Shown here: in pieces, positions 46,067 through 55,555 of the stretch | Position numbering within the stretch: the stretch's first letter is position 1 | Layout of the letters: every line of letters begins with the position of its first letter | Assembly: GCF_900289175.1 (NCBI RefSeq) | Contig: NZ_LT985747.1 | Location: 2,833,761-2,897,760 of the forward strand | Direction of reading: 5' to 3' | DNA length: 64,000 nt | Source: Paenibacillus faecalis | GTDB lineage: Bacteria > Bacillota > Bacilli > Paenibacillales > Paenibacillaceae | Translations under genes and position numbers: made by a program | The notes under the pieces: generated by a model | The model's database searches: none | What the model saw: the letters and a program-made list of their open reading frames with translations, nothing else | What the model was told of the DNA's origin: nothing

Positions 46067-47947
46067 TTAATGAAACAAGGGGGACAAGCTGCGGCCAGAC
46101 AACTTCCATACATACTCCGTCAACTGTGCCGTCATTTCATAAAACATAAACGGAGTCATCAGATATATGCCATTAAAATGCTTTACCGCCACTTCCAATA
46201 ATTCTTCCCCAATCTTCACACCCATAGCCCTGCCGGCTTCACCTTCAAGATCAGCCATTCGCCCCCTTACTTCATCGGACAGTTGAATTCCAGGCACCTC
46301 GTTATGAAGATACTCCGCATTCCTTCCGCTTGCCAAAGGCATGATTCCGATAAAAATAGGAATGTCCAGATGCTTGGTCGCTTCCTTGAGCTTCACGACC
46401 AGTTCCGGATCATACACCGGCTGAGTCATTACGTAATCAGCACCGCAGGCTATTTTTTTCTCCAGGCGCTGAACCGCTTTATCAAGATTCCTTACATTCG
46501 GATTAAACGCAGCACCCACAACAAACTTCGCCTTCTGCTTCAAGGGCTTCCCCGAAAAAGCTATCCCCTCATTCAACTGCTTGATCATTCGAATGATCTC
46601 AAAGGAAGTCAGATCGTAAACAGAACTGGAACCCGGCAAATCTCCAAACCGGGCAGGGTCCCCTGTAACAGCCAGCACATGATCAATACCTAGCGCATCG
46701 AAGCCCATCATATGAGACTGCGTCCCAATCAGATTACGATCACGGCAAGCAATGTGAATTAAAGGCCGAAGACCCGTGCGGCTCTGGACAAGATGACCTA
46801 GCGCCATGTTGCTCATCCGGGTAACAGCCAGCGAGTTGTCAGCCAACGTCAACGCATCTGCACCGGCTCTTTTTAAAGCTTCGGCACCCTTCATAAATTT
46901 TGTAATATCCAGATCGCGAGGCGGGTCCAGCTCAACGATGACGGTGTGACGCTCTTTTACACAATCCACAATCGAAGGTTCACCGCCGCGCTGTCTCCCC
47001 TGCTCATACTGTAACGGTTCATGAAGAATAACACTTTCTCGTTCATAATCCTCTACAGAAAGTTTCGGCAGCGGCAGCGGTACATAGTGTTCCAAAGCAG
47101 AAGCAATCTCTGCAATGTGCGCAGGCGTTGTTCCGCAGCATCCCCCGATGATCCTGGCTCCCAAATCAGCAAACTGCAACGCCATTTTTCCGAAATATTC
47201 AGGACTGGCTCCATAAAGGTATTCACCATCTACGTAATCAGCTATTCCTGCATTGGGAAACACCGACGCCGAAAGTGTCTTTACTCCATCAAGCGTCTCC
47301 AAAGCACGCAGCATTCCATTTGGTCCAGTCCGACAGTTGAAACCGAACACATCGGCCCCTTCCTGAGAAACAATGCGAAACGCCTCAGTCATCGTGTATC
47401 CATCAAGCGTTCTAGCAATATCTTCGACAGAAAACTGGGCAATGATGGGCAGATCGCTTTCCTTCCGCACCCGGGACAACGCCAGGAGCATTTCCTCCAC
47501 GTCATAGAAGGTTTCCAGTAAAATACCGTCCACACCTTCAGACAGAATGGAATGAATCTGCTGTTCAAAGTGTCTCTTCAGTTCATCCAAGGATATATTG
47601 TTCCGCTTTCCTCCACGGATGGAGCCAATGGCCCCGACAACGTATCCATCCTTGCCGGCCGCTTCACGGGCAATCCGAACCCCCGCCCGGTTAATCTCCT
47701 CTACTCTCGATTCAAGACCATATTTTGAAAGCTTGTCGTAGTTTGCGGAGAACGTGTTACTCTCAAGTACTTGAGCGCCAGCTTCGATATACTGGCGATG
47801 TACATCTCCTATAACTTCCGGGGAGGTCAGATTTAACTCTTCATAAGATATCCCTACCGGGAACCCTTTTTGATATAAAAAAGTACCCATGGCTCCGTCT
47901 CCGATTAGCACTTTATTATCCCATGCTTTCCGTAAATCCGGTCTCAT
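46067..47947 (-). CDS. yitJ: Bifunctional homocysteine S-methyltransferase / methylene-THF reductase (YitJ type)
   Basis: A 626-residue fusion. The N-terminal S-methyltransferase half (residues ~1-295) has IGDGAMGTFLYQKG and zinc cysteines in FNCRTGPNG and IIGGCCGTTPAHI. The C-terminal MetF-like half (~335-615) has VELDPPRDLDITKFM, HIACRDRN and QPVYDPELV. Together the halves make and use 5-methyl-THF for methionine synthesis. In B. subtilis yitJ has a SAM riboswitch. Here the upstream gap to the dapF terminator is only about 60 bp and shows none. Confidence 0.93.
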   Translation of the reverse strand: MRPDLRKAWDNKVLIGDGAMGTFLYQKGFPVGISYEELNLTSPEVIGDVHRQYIEAGAQVLESNTFSANYDKLSKYGLESRVEEINRAGVRIAREAAGKDGYVVGAIGSIRGGKRNNISLDELKRHFEQQIHSILSEGVDGILLETFYDVEEMLLALSRVRKESDLPIIAQFSVEDIARTLDGYTMTEAFRIVSQEGADVFGFNCRTGPNGMLRALETLDGVKTLSASVFPNAGIADYVDGEYLYGASPEYFGKMALQFADLGARIIGGCCGTTPAHIAEIASALEHYVPLPLPKLSVEDYERESVILHEPLQYEQGRQRGGEPSIVDCVKERHTVIVELDPPRDLDITKFMKGAEALKRAGADALTLADNSLAVTRMSNMALGHLVQSRTGLRPLIHIACRDRNLIGTQSHMMGFDALGIDHVLAVTGDPARFGDLPGSSSVYDLTSFEIIRMIKQLNEGIAFSGKPLKQKAKFVVGAAFNPNVRNLDKAVQRLEKKIACGADYVMTQPVYDPELVVKLKEATKHLDIPIFIGIMPLASGRNAEYLHNEVPGIQLSDEVRGRMADLEGEAGRAMGVKIGEELLEVAVKHFNGIYLMTPFMFYEMTAQLTEYVWKLSGRSLSPLFH

Positions 47948-48010
47948 CGTTCTCCCCCTGCCTAAATATAGTTTCTAATTAATGTAACATAAAAACTTCC
48001 CAAAGATAAA

Positions 48011-48057
48011 GAAAAGAAAAACGCTCCTCATTTCCTTTTCAAGGATGAAAAGCGTTT
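48011..48057 (-). terminator. Terminator overlapping the end of dapF
   Basis: AAACGCT (48019-48025) pairs with AGCGTTT (48051-48057), extended inward by several pairs. TTCTTTTC follows on the minus strand. The 5' arm encodes the last residues of DapF (NAFHP). Confidence 0.75.
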
Positions 48058-48917
48058 CTTCGAGAGAAACAAATTATATTTTCATTTGGAATCTCTCCTT
48101 CGTAAACGATCTCAGCTGGACCTGTCATGTAAACATGATTATCACTTGAATCCCATTCGATGAACAGGTCGCCACCTTTAAGCGAGAGCGTCGCAGCCCG
48201 GTCAGCACTCCCATTCAGCACCGCCGCTATTAAAGTCGCACATGCACCTGTCCCGCAAGCCAGCGTAGGCCCGGCTCCCCGCTCCCATACACGCATATCT
48301 ATGCAATCCCGCGCCCTTACAGTAGCAAATTCAACATTCGTTTTGTTTGGAAACAGCGAGTGAGCCTCCAGCTTCGGTCCCCATGTCGACAAATCAAAAT
48401 GAACAGCATCATCCACAAAAATCACACAGTGAGGATTCCCCATCGATACAGCTGTAAAGCTGAATTGACAACCGTCCACCTCAATCAAATGATTGATTAT
48501 CGGATTGAGATCCAGCATAGTGGGTACTTTTAAACCTTCAAGCACAGGCTCTCCCATATTAACCGTTACGCTTCGAACCCGATTTCCGTCTGCATGAAGT
48601 TGAAGCTTCTGTACGCCTGCTCCAAGCGTTTCAACCGTGAGCTCAAGGCTATTGATATATCCACGCTCATAGACGTATTTAGCGACGCAGCGGATGGCAT
48701 TTCCACATTGTTCCGCTTCCGAACCGTCCGGGTTCATTATTCGCATCCTGAAATCGGCCTTGTCAGACGACAGAATAAATACAAGTCCATCCGCCCCGAT
48801 ACCGAAGTATCGATTGCACCAATTTACAGCTAGCTCTGAAGCATTGTTTGGCATTTCCCTCTCACCAAACACGACGATAAAATCGTTACCAAGACCGTGC
48901 ATCTTCGTAAATATCAT
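48039..48917 (-). CDS. dapF: Diaminopimelate epimerase
   Basis: About 292 residues from MIFTKMHGLGNDFIVV. Both catalytic cysteines are present: EAEQCGNAIRCVAK and TLACGTGACATL. It converts LL- to meso-diaminopimelate for peptidoglycan and lysine. The ribosome-binding site GAGGAG and the bases up to the start are caught in a strong hairpin (48920-48983). An in-frame ATG 15 codons upstream (48962), in the loop, is an alternative start. It is inserted between yloB- and yloC-like genes, unlike in Bacillus. Confidence 0.94.
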   Translation of the reverse strand: MIFTKMHGLGNDFIVVFGEREMPNNASELAVNWCNRYFGIGADGLVFILSSDKADFRMRIMNPDGSEAEQCGNAIRCVAKYVYERGYINSLELTVETLGAGVQKLQLHADGNRVRSVTVNMGEPVLEGLKVPTMLDLNPIINHLIEVDGCQFSFTAVSMGNPHCVIFVDDAVHFDLSTWGPKLEAHSLFPNKTNVEFATVRARDCIDMRVWERGAGPTLACGTGACATLIAAVLNGSADRAATLSLKGGDLFIEWDSSDNHVYMTGPAEIVYEGEIPNENIICFSRRNAFHP

Positions 48918-48919
48918 AA

Positions 48920-48983
48920 GAAAACCCATCTCCTCTGCAGCGTTTTTAATGAACATCAGCATACCGCAGAAAGATGGGTTTTC
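48920..48983 (-). promoter_or_regulatory. Hairpin covering the dapF ribosome-binding region
   Basis: GAAAACCCATCT and AGATGGGTTTTC form a perfect 12-bp stem (48983-48972 with 48931-48920 on the minus strand), two bases before the dapF ATG. The inner TTCTGC/GCAGAG extension includes part of GAGGAG. No T-run follows on the minus strand, so a translational role is more likely than termination. Confidence 0.55.
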
Positions 48984-48992
48984 ATATTTATT

Positions 48993-51782
48993 TTATGCTG
49001 AAAGGTTTGCACTATTAGTCATGATGTTGCGGCGTTTACGATGTCTATTTCCGCCCCATATGCTGCCTGCACCCATTAAAAATGTCGGAATGCCTGCTGC
49101 GACAAGGGTAATTGCCCATTCTCTAAGCCCCAGCGGAACCGTCTTAAAGATCGGCTGCATCGCTTCGATGTAGATCACTCCCAGCATAAGCAGTACAGAT
49201 GACAGCACAGCTAACACCAAATATTTGTTCTGAAGTGGATTCCGGTGAAAAATAGAGCGTGAGCTACGGCAATCGAACACGTGGATCAACTGCGCCATAA
49301 CCAAGGTGGCAAATGCAACGGTCTGCGCCTTGGCCAGCTGGCCAGCCTGATCCGGTGCCGCCCGAAGTGTAATCCAGAAGGCGGCAAGTGTGCATAGTCC
49401 AATCAGCACACCGCGGCTAATAATTTTCCATCCAAGGCGTCTGGCAAATATGTTTTCCTTGGCTCCGCGCGGCTTATGCTCCATCAAATCTTTCTCCGGC
49501 TGATCAACGCCCAGTGCCATGGCAGGAAGCCCGTCGGTAACCAGATTGACCCATAAAATCTGAATCGGTGCCAGCGGCAACGGCAAGCCCATCATCATCG
49601 CGAAAAACATGGTTAAAATTTCACCAACATTGGAAGCGAGAAGGTATCTGATAAACTTACGGATATTTTCGTAAATACTGCGACCTTCTTCGATAGCGGC
49701 TACGATCGTTGAGAAATTATCATCGCTCAGTACAAGCGACGAAGCTTCTTTCGTAACATCCGTACCTGTAATCCCCATCGCGATCCCGATATCTGACGCC
49801 TTGATCGCAGGCGCATCGTTGACACCGTCCCCGGTCATTGCTACCACATGACCTCTGCGCTGAAGCGACTTGACGATTCTGAGCTTGTGCTCAGGCGAGA
49901 CGCGGGCGTAAACATAGGTCTGTTCGACTTTTGCATCCAGCTCTTTATCATCCAGGCGGGACAGCTCCTGTCCGGTCATCGAAAGTCCATTGTGCGGCAT
50001 GATACCGAGCTGATTTGCGATCGCCTCTGCAGTAGTGCGATGATCTCCGGTAATCATAACCGTTTTGATCCCGGCCCGGCGGCATGTTGCAATCGCTTCG
50101 CGCACTTCCGTTCGCGGAGGATCAATCATCCCGGCAAGTCCTGTGAAAATAAGCTGGGATTCAGCCTCCCGTTCGGTTTCCGGCTTTTCGTGAGGACGAA
50201 GCTCCCGATATGCCATGCCGAGTACCCGCAATGCGGACGAAGCCATAGCCTCGTTAGCCGCCAGCACCTTTTCCCGAAGCGTTCCGGTTAAAGGCACGAC
50301 ATTGCCATCCCATAAAATATAACTGCATGCATGAAGCAGCACATCTGGGGCCCCTTTGGTGCACAAAAGACGGCCGCCCTGGTGACTGACAATGACAGAC
50401 ATCAACTTGCGCTCGGAATCAAATGGAAATTCCTTATCCCGCTGATACGAAGCAGATAACGTGCTCTGGCTAAGCCCCATTTTTGCAGAAAGTGTTAACA
50501 ATGCCCCCTCTGTCGGATCGCCCTTGAGCTCCCAGCTGAGCGTTTGAGAAGCTTCCTTGCCCTTTCGCTTGGACCTTGATTCATCGGTCGTGGTCTCATA
50601 CACCTCGGCATTGTTGCAAAGACCGCCAATTTGTAAAAGCCTGCGTAAAGATTGATCCGTCCGAAGCTCAACCGGTTTTCCGTCCTTCAAAATTTGACCG
50701 GATGGATCATATCCTTGTCCCGTCACCTCCAGCGTCCGTCCGCCGATCCATACACGGGTAACTGTCATTTTGTTTTGCGTCAGTGTACCGGTTTTGTCCG
50801 AGCAGATAATAGAGGCGCACCCCAGCGTTTCAACCGACGGCAGCTTTCTTACGATCGCCTTCCTCTTAATCATGCGCTGTACTCCTAGCGCGAGGGCTAT
50901 GGTCACGATAGCCGGAAGTCCCTCAGGAATTGCAGCAACCGCAAGGCTGACTCCTGCAAGGAACATAGCGGTTGCCGGCTGGCCATGCAATATTCCTGCG
51001 ACGACAACGAGAATCGTGAGCGCGAGTGCTACACCGATCAAAATTTTTCCAAGCTGTTCCAAACGATGCTGCAACGGAGTTTCCTGGGATTCGGTATTTT
51101 GGATCAGATCGGCAATTTTCCCCATCTCGGTGTCCATTCCAGTCCGAATAACGATCCCCTTCGCCGTTCCGCGGGTAATCATCGTGCCCATATACCCGAT
51201 GTTCTTGAGATCTCCAAGCGGGACATCATGCTCTGAAATAGGCTCTGCATGTTTGTTCACCGGCATCGATTCACCGGTAAGCGCAGACTCTTCCACACTG
51301 CAGCTGCTTGTCTCTACCCAGCGTACATCCGCTGGAATCCGATCCCCGCTTTCTGCCAAAATGATATCTCCCGGCACAAGTAATTTGGCAGCGATATGAA
51401 TAACTTTGCCATCACGCAGCACCTTGGAAGTGGGTGCTGACAACTGCTTTAATGCCCGGAGTGAACGTTCAGCACGAAACTCCTGTACAAAACCGAGCAA
51501 GCCGTTAATTAAAATGATGGCGATGATGGTCACGGCATCCAAATATTCACCAAGTAAACCGGATACCAACGTGGCACCAAGGAGCACCAGCACCATAAAA
51601 TCCTTGAATTGGTTCAACAATAGAGTGAATGGAGATATTTTTTTACCCTCAGACAATTCGTTCAACCCGCTGGTTTTCCGTCTTTCCCCTGCTTCCTCTT
51701 CCGTGAGGCCCTGCTGCGGATTTACCCGCATCGCTTGCTGCAGTTCAGCGATATTCATCTGGTGCCATAGCTTTTGTTCCAT
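48993..51782 (-). CDS. Calcium-translocating P-type ATPase (YloB type)
   Basis: About 929 residues from MEQKLWHQMNIAEL, behind GGAGGGAAAGGA. P-type features in order: the cation N-terminal domain (LTEEEAGERRKTSGLNEL), TGES actuator motif (ALTGESMPVNK), IPEGLPAIV calcium-site helix, the phosphorylated Asp in CSDKTGTLTQN, KGAPD nucleotide motif, TGDGVNDAPAIKASDIG hinge and ten membrane segments. IPEGL and the C-terminal NLVTDGLPA indicate the SERCA/PMR1 calcium group. It would export Ca2+. In Bacillus YloB matters for spore heat resistance. Confidence 0.94.
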   Translation of the reverse strand: MEQKLWHQMNIAELQQAMRVNPQQGLTEEEAGERRKTSGLNELSEGKKISPFTLLLNQFKDFMVLVLLGATLVSGLLGEYLDAVTIIAIILINGLLGFVQEFRAERSLRALKQLSAPTSKVLRDGKVIHIAAKLLVPGDIILAESGDRIPADVRWVETSSCSVEESALTGESMPVNKHAEPISEHDVPLGDLKNIGYMGTMITRGTAKGIVIRTGMDTEMGKIADLIQNTESQETPLQHRLEQLGKILIGVALALTILVVVAGILHGQPATAMFLAGVSLAVAAIPEGLPAIVTIALALGVQRMIKRKAIVRKLPSVETLGCASIICSDKTGTLTQNKMTVTRVWIGGRTLEVTGQGYDPSGQILKDGKPVELRTDQSLRRLLQIGGLCNNAEVYETTTDESRSKRKGKEASQTLSWELKGDPTEGALLTLSAKMGLSQSTLSASYQRDKEFPFDSERKLMSVIVSHQGGRLLCTKGAPDVLLHACSYILWDGNVVPLTGTLREKVLAANEAMASSALRVLGMAYRELRPHEKPETEREAESQLIFTGLAGMIDPPRTEVREAIATCRRAGIKTVMITGDHRTTAEAIANQLGIMPHNGLSMTGQELSRLDDKELDAKVEQTYVYARVSPEHKLRIVKSLQRRGHVVAMTGDGVNDAPAIKASDIGIAMGITGTDVTKEASSLVLSDDNFSTIVAAIEEGRSIYENIRKFIRYLLASNVGEILTMFFAMMMGLPLPLAPIQILWVNLVTDGLPAMALGVDQPEKDLMEHKPRGAKENIFARRLGWKIISRGVLIGLCTLAAFWITLRAAPDQAGQLAKAQTVAFATLVMAQLIHVFDCRSSRSIFHRNPLQNKYLVLAVLSSVLLMLGVIYIEAMQPIFKTVPLGLREWAITLVAAGIPTFLMGAGSIWGGNRHRKRRNIMTNSANLSA

Positions 51783-51964
51783 GCTTCCTTTCCCTCCCGG
51801 TTGTTTATCCAGTTCCGGCGGACTGACAGCTTTTCCACCTCTCAACGTAAATGTATTCGGACAGGTCCATAAATATCACAGCCAAACTATTAAGTTTTTG
51901 CTCGAAATATGGCATCATAGAAAAAGAATGCGAGAAGGGTAACGCAACAGATAGGAGAATGAAC

Positions 51965-53725
51965 ATGGCATTGGACGGTATCGTAACACGGGCGATCGTG
52001 CATGAGCTTCAAGCGTGCAAAGGCGCCCGGATCAATAAAATATATCAACCGAACGAACGGGATATCGTACTTCACATCCGGACACAAAGTGGAAACGCCA
52101 AGATTTTGCTTTCCGCAAATCCGACATATCCCCGGGTTCACCTGACGAATGAAATCTTTCTTAATCCTCCCGAAGCCCCGATGTTCTGCATGCTGATGCG
52201 CAAGCATTGTGAGAACGGAATCATCGAGGATATTCAGCAGGTCGATATGGAGCGGATCATTCATATCCGTGTCCGGCAAAGGGATGAGCTTGGAGATGTT
52301 TCCTCCAAAACGATTATCATTGAGCTAATGGGTCGTCACAGCAACATCATTTTGCTAGATCATTCCGCCGGAACGATACTCGACGGAATCCATCACGTCA
52401 CACCTGCAATCAGCAGCTACCGGGTGATCATGCCGGGGGTCGCTTACACAGAGCCACCGCAGCAAAACAAGCTGAACCCGCTGGAAATCGGGCAGGAGCA
52501 ATTCCGAGAGTCCTGCCTTCTCAGTTCCGATGAACCTGCCCCGTGGCTAGTAAATTCTTTTAGCGGGGTAAGTCCTCTGGCAGCGCAAGAAATCGTCCAT
52601 CGGGCTGGCTATTCAGCTGGCGAAGAAGATTCGGGGAATGAAAAGGACTGCGGAGGGTTATGGCAAGCTTTTTCCGAAGTGATGAAAGATGCTGCCAACC
52701 ACCACTACACGCCGATGAGTGGAATAAACAACAAGGGGAAGATGGTTTTTTCCGTCATTCCGCTGACCATGCTTACGGGGCAGACGAAGCATTATGATTC
52801 CGTCAGCAAGTGCCTTGAAGATTTTTACAGCGACAAAGCTCACCGGGATGCCGTAAAGCAAAAGGTAGGCGATTTGCTGCGGTTTCTTCAAAATGAACGT
52901 TCCAAAAATATTAAAAAGCTCGATAAGCTGCACAAGGATTTGGAGGAAGCTAAAGACGCTGATCGTTACCGTATTTACGGCGAATTATTGTTCTCATCAC
53001 TGCACAGCATTCAAAAGGGTGATAAACAGGCAGAGCTTCTTAATTATTATGACGAAGAGCAAAAGATGATTTTGATCCCGCTTGATCCACTGCTGTCTCC
53101 ATCCGATAACGCACAGCGCTACTTCAAAAGATACAACAAATACAAGAACAGTCTGGCAGTCATTGATGAACAGCTCGCCAAGACACGTGAAGAGATCAGC
53201 TATATGGATAATCTGCTGCAGCAGCTGGCTCATGCGACATTAAATGATATCGATGAAATCCGAGATGAGCTGATCCAGCAAGGATACTTGCGTGATCGAG
53301 GCCGTAAAAACCGGAAAAAGAAAAAAAACGATAAGCCAACATTGCATATGTATACATCATCGGAAGGTATCGAGATGTATGTTGGAAAAAACAACCTGCA
53401 AAATGAATACATTACAAACCGGTTGGCCTCACCGAATGATACCTGGCTTCATACCAAGGATATCCCGGGTTCACACGTTGTAATCCGCAGCGACAATTTT
53501 GGGGAAGAGACACTACAAGAGGCTGCCCAACTGGCTGCCTATTACAGTCAGGCCAAACAATCAAGCAGCGTGCCTGTTGACTACACATTGATCCGTCATG
53601 TACGAAAACCTAACGGTGCAAAACCCGGTTTCGTCATTTATGATCACCAGAAGACGCTGTTTGTGACCCCGGATGAGGAGCACATCAAGAGCCTGCCAAA
53701 CGTGATCAAGAACCAGAGAAATTAA
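51965..53725 (+). CDS. rqcH: Ribosome quality control protein RqcH (NFACT, YloA/FbpA)
   Basis: About 586 residues from MALDGIVTRAIVHELQ, with AGGAG eight bases upstream. An open frame 38 codons longer has no family character. NFACT-N includes RINKIYQPNERDIVLHIR and ELMGRHSNIILLD. A long charged coiled coil occupies about 290-430. The C-terminal NFACT-R domain contains NDTWLHTKDIPGSHVVI. RqcH binds stalled 50S-peptidyl-tRNA and adds alanine tails. Older names call it fibronectin-binding. It diverges from the Ca2+ ATPase, with coding starts 182 bp apart. Confidence 0.94.
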   Translation: MALDGIVTRAIVHELQACKGARINKIYQPNERDIVLHIRTQSGNAKILLSANPTYPRVHLTNEIFLNPPEAPMFCMLMRKHCENGIIEDIQQVDMERIIHIRVRQRDELGDVSSKTIIIELMGRHSNIILLDHSAGTILDGIHHVTPAISSYRVIMPGVAYTEPPQQNKLNPLEIGQEQFRESCLLSSDEPAPWLVNSFSGVSPLAAQEIVHRAGYSAGEEDSGNEKDCGGLWQAFSEVMKDAANHHYTPMSGINNKGKMVFSVIPLTMLTGQTKHYDSVSKCLEDFYSDKAHRDAVKQKVGDLLRFLQNERSKNIKKLDKLHKDLEEAKDADRYRIYGELLFSSLHSIQKGDKQAELLNYYDEEQKMILIPLDPLLSPSDNAQRYFKRYNKYKNSLAVIDEQLAKTREEISYMDNLLQQLAHATLNDIDEIRDELIQQGYLRDRGRKNRKKKKNDKPTLHMYTSSEGIEMYVGKNNLQNEYITNRLASPNDTWLHTKDIPGSHVVIRSDNFGEETLQEAAQLAAYYSQAKQSSSVPVDYTLIRHVRKPNGAKPGFVIYDHQKTLFVTPDEEHIKSLPNVIKNQRN

Positions 53726-53802
53726 GGAATGACACTTTATATTGCGAAGAAGCTGCGTGTACGATTTCTTGCGTCTGAGTACAAACATCTCTCATAGTTA
53801 AT

Positions 53803-53848
53803 TAAAAAAGGGCAATCTGACGAATGCCCCGTCAGATTGCCCATCTTT
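53803..53848. terminator. Terminator between rqcH and the PHP gene
   Basis: GGGCAATCTGACG (53810-53822) and CGTCAGATTGCCC (53830-53842) form a perfect 13-bp stem. The T-run is strong on the minus strand and weak on the plus strand, so it mainly serves the PHP gene. Confidence 0.85.
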
Positions 53849-53886
53849 CATACAAACGACCGCTTCCCACGATATTTCATCGATGA

Positions 53887-54780
53887 TTAACTGCCAATCC
53901 TCCCCCGCGCAGCCTTTAACTGCTCCAGTACATCCTCAGGCACCGAGCGATTGCCGATATCCCCATGAAATATAACACCCTGCCGCTCGCCGTGATAATC
54001 GGAACCTGCCGTTGCGATCAGACCAAATTCATCAGCCAACTTCTGATAACGATTTTCTTCTTCTGACCCATGGTCCGAGTGGAACACTTCAATTCCCGCC
54101 AAAGACGCCTCTTTAATAATATTCCTTACCAGTTCGTCATCATCATAAATACCCGGATGTGCCAATACGGGCGTCCCCCCAGCCTCTCTGATCCATGAGC
54201 ACGCCTGCTGCGGAGAGATTCGAGGCTGAGCAGCATAAGCAAGCCCGCCCTGTGCCAAATAACGGTCAAACGCGTCACGCATGTCTGTGGCGACCCCTTT
54301 TCGTACGAGCGCATCTGCTATATGAGGCCGTCCAACGCTTTCATCAGGCTTTAAGTCCCGACCCAAACCTGATACAACTTCCTCCATCGTTATTTGAATC
54401 CCTAAGTTTTGCAAATTACGAATGATTTTCTCATTCCGTTCATTCCTCGTATTGCGCAAATTGGACAAGCGGTTCAGAAAATCCTGATCCTCCGTATTGA
54501 CGTAATATCCGAGAATATGAATATCCTTGCCTCCTGCCATCGTGCTGATCTCAACACCAGGGATAACCGTTATTCCGTAGCGCTGTCCCGCTTCAAGTGC
54601 CTCTGGGACACCAGAAACCGTATCATGATCTGTTATAGCAATAGCGTGTAGACCTTTTTCATATGCAATACGCACGTTCTCGGAAGGTTCATTCATCCCG
54701 TCTGACGCCAGGGTATGAGTATGAAGGTCGCATCCTTTGCGGATGTTAACCATGGATGGTAATTGTTGACCCGATTCCAT
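53887..54780 (-). CDS. PHP domain phosphoesterase (TrpH/RNase AM-like)
   Basis: A 297-residue PHP protein. Metal ligands are in CDLHTHTLASDG, AIAITDHDTVSG, PGVEIST, VLAHPGIYDD and TAGSDYHGE. The layout matches TrpH/YciV, which in E. coli acts as a 5'-3' exonuclease on short RNAs and on 3',5'-bisphosphonucleotides. No partner gene is evident, and the exact substrate here is inferred. Confidence 0.85.
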   Translation of the reverse strand: MESGQQLPSMVNIRKGCDLHTHTLASDGMNEPSENVRIAYEKGLHAIAITDHDTVSGVPEALEAGQRYGITVIPGVEISTMAGGKDIHILGYYVNTEDQDFLNRLSNLRNTRNERNEKIIRNLQNLGIQITMEEVVSGLGRDLKPDESVGRPHIADALVRKGVATDMRDAFDRYLAQGGLAYAAQPRISPQQACSWIREAGGTPVLAHPGIYDDDELVRNIIKEASLAGIEVFHSDHGSEEENRYQKLADEFGLIATAGSDYHGERQGVIFHGDIGNRSVPEDVLEQLKAARGRIGS

Positions 54781-54834
54781 TTTCCAACTCCCTCTCGTTT
54801 ATTTTTTATTGTATCTGACAAACGTAATTGATAC

Positions 54835-54870
54835 AAAAAAGAGCATCCGTGCTTGCTGCACGCATACTCT
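54835..54870 (-). terminator. Terminator of the unknown 145-residue gene
   Basis: AGAGCATCCGTGC and GCACGCATACTCT form a 13-bp stem with one mismatch and one G-T pair. Six T's follow on the minus strand. It overlaps the stop codon. Confidence 0.75.
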
Positions 54871-55306
54871 ATTTCCGCTTACGGCTATTTTTGATTAAGG
54901 TCATACGCCGTGAATGACGCAACCAGGAATAATAAGACTTTAAATCCCTAAGTTCAATCGTCTCAGACATCCGTCCTAAAAAAGTAACAATAATCATACG
55001 ATGCAGTGGATTCCCGATCAAATCGCGTTCGTGCTCAAGCTCTGAAAATTCTGCCACGACAACGAGATCATCGTCAATAAGATATACATCCTGCTCGTTT
55101 TTGTAATAAGGTACAATGCGGTTTTGTTTTAGACATTCCCACATCCAGGCTCCAATTTCCTCATGAGGTGTATCGTGATGTTTCACCCGATCCGCGTACC
55201 GATTCTTGGCATGATTGGTTATGACGATATCTGCTATTTTTTTGTCATTTAACGTAATGTAAAACGGTTCGTAGGTGCTCCACCGCTCTGTCCCTTTATC
55301 GCGCAT
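54869..55306 (-). CDS. Conserved-looking unknown protein
   Basis: A 145-residue soluble protein without signal or membrane segment. I do not recognise it. Visible are ADIVITNHAKNRYADRV, which looks like a histidine/asparagine-containing active or binding site, IGAWMWECLKQNRIVPYY, strand pairs DVYLIDDDLVVVAEF and HRMIIVTFLGR, and a strongly basic C-terminus (RHSRRMTLIKNSRKRK) that could bind nucleic acid. It has its own promoter (55360-55388) with a 9-bp inverted repeat and its own terminator, so it is an independent unit. Possibly RelE-like in strand order, but this is weak. Confidence 0.75.
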   Translation of the reverse strand: MRDKGTERWSTYEPFYITLNDKKIADIVITNHAKNRYADRVKHHDTPHEEIGAWMWECLKQNRIVPYYKNEQDVYLIDDDLVVVAEFSELEHERDLIGNPLHRMIIVTFLGRMSETIELRDLKSYYSWLRHSRRMTLIKNSRKRK

Positions 55307-55359
55307 GGATTATCACTCTCCACCAAATGGGTCTTTATGTCTATGTATATATACCCAAC

Positions 55360-55388
55360 ATATTACATCATTCCTTAATTATTCACAA
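55360..55388 (-). promoter_or_regulatory. Promoter of the unknown 145-residue gene
   Basis: Minus-strand TTGTGA (55388-55383), 17-bp spacer, TAATAT (55365-55360). The -35 box forms one arm of the inverted repeat TATTCACAA/TTGTGAATA (55380-55388 and 55406-55414), a possible operator. Confidence 0.6.
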
Positions 55389-55478
55389 GTCAGAAACTTT
55401 TTTCTTTGTGAATAGTTCTTGAAAATTACACTGTTTTTCATAAGATTCTCAGAAAAGACCTCATTATCCTGCACATAT

Positions 55479-55502
55479 AAAAAAAGCGGCCTTGCGGCCG
55501 CT
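55479..55502 (-). terminator. Terminator of ylbG
   Basis: AGCGGCC and GGCCGCT form a GC-rich 7-bp stem around TTGC. Seven T's follow on the minus strand. Confidence 0.85.
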
Positions 55503-55555
55503 CGTATCATTCGTATTCCATAAATCAGCAAGACCCGGGTGTGAAGCCGGTACTC

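Noticed and set aside
51851..51964. N-terminal extension of RqcH by 38 codons
   Set aside because: Homologues start at the MALDG-like position, which has AGGAG at good spacing; the extension lies in non-coding DNA.
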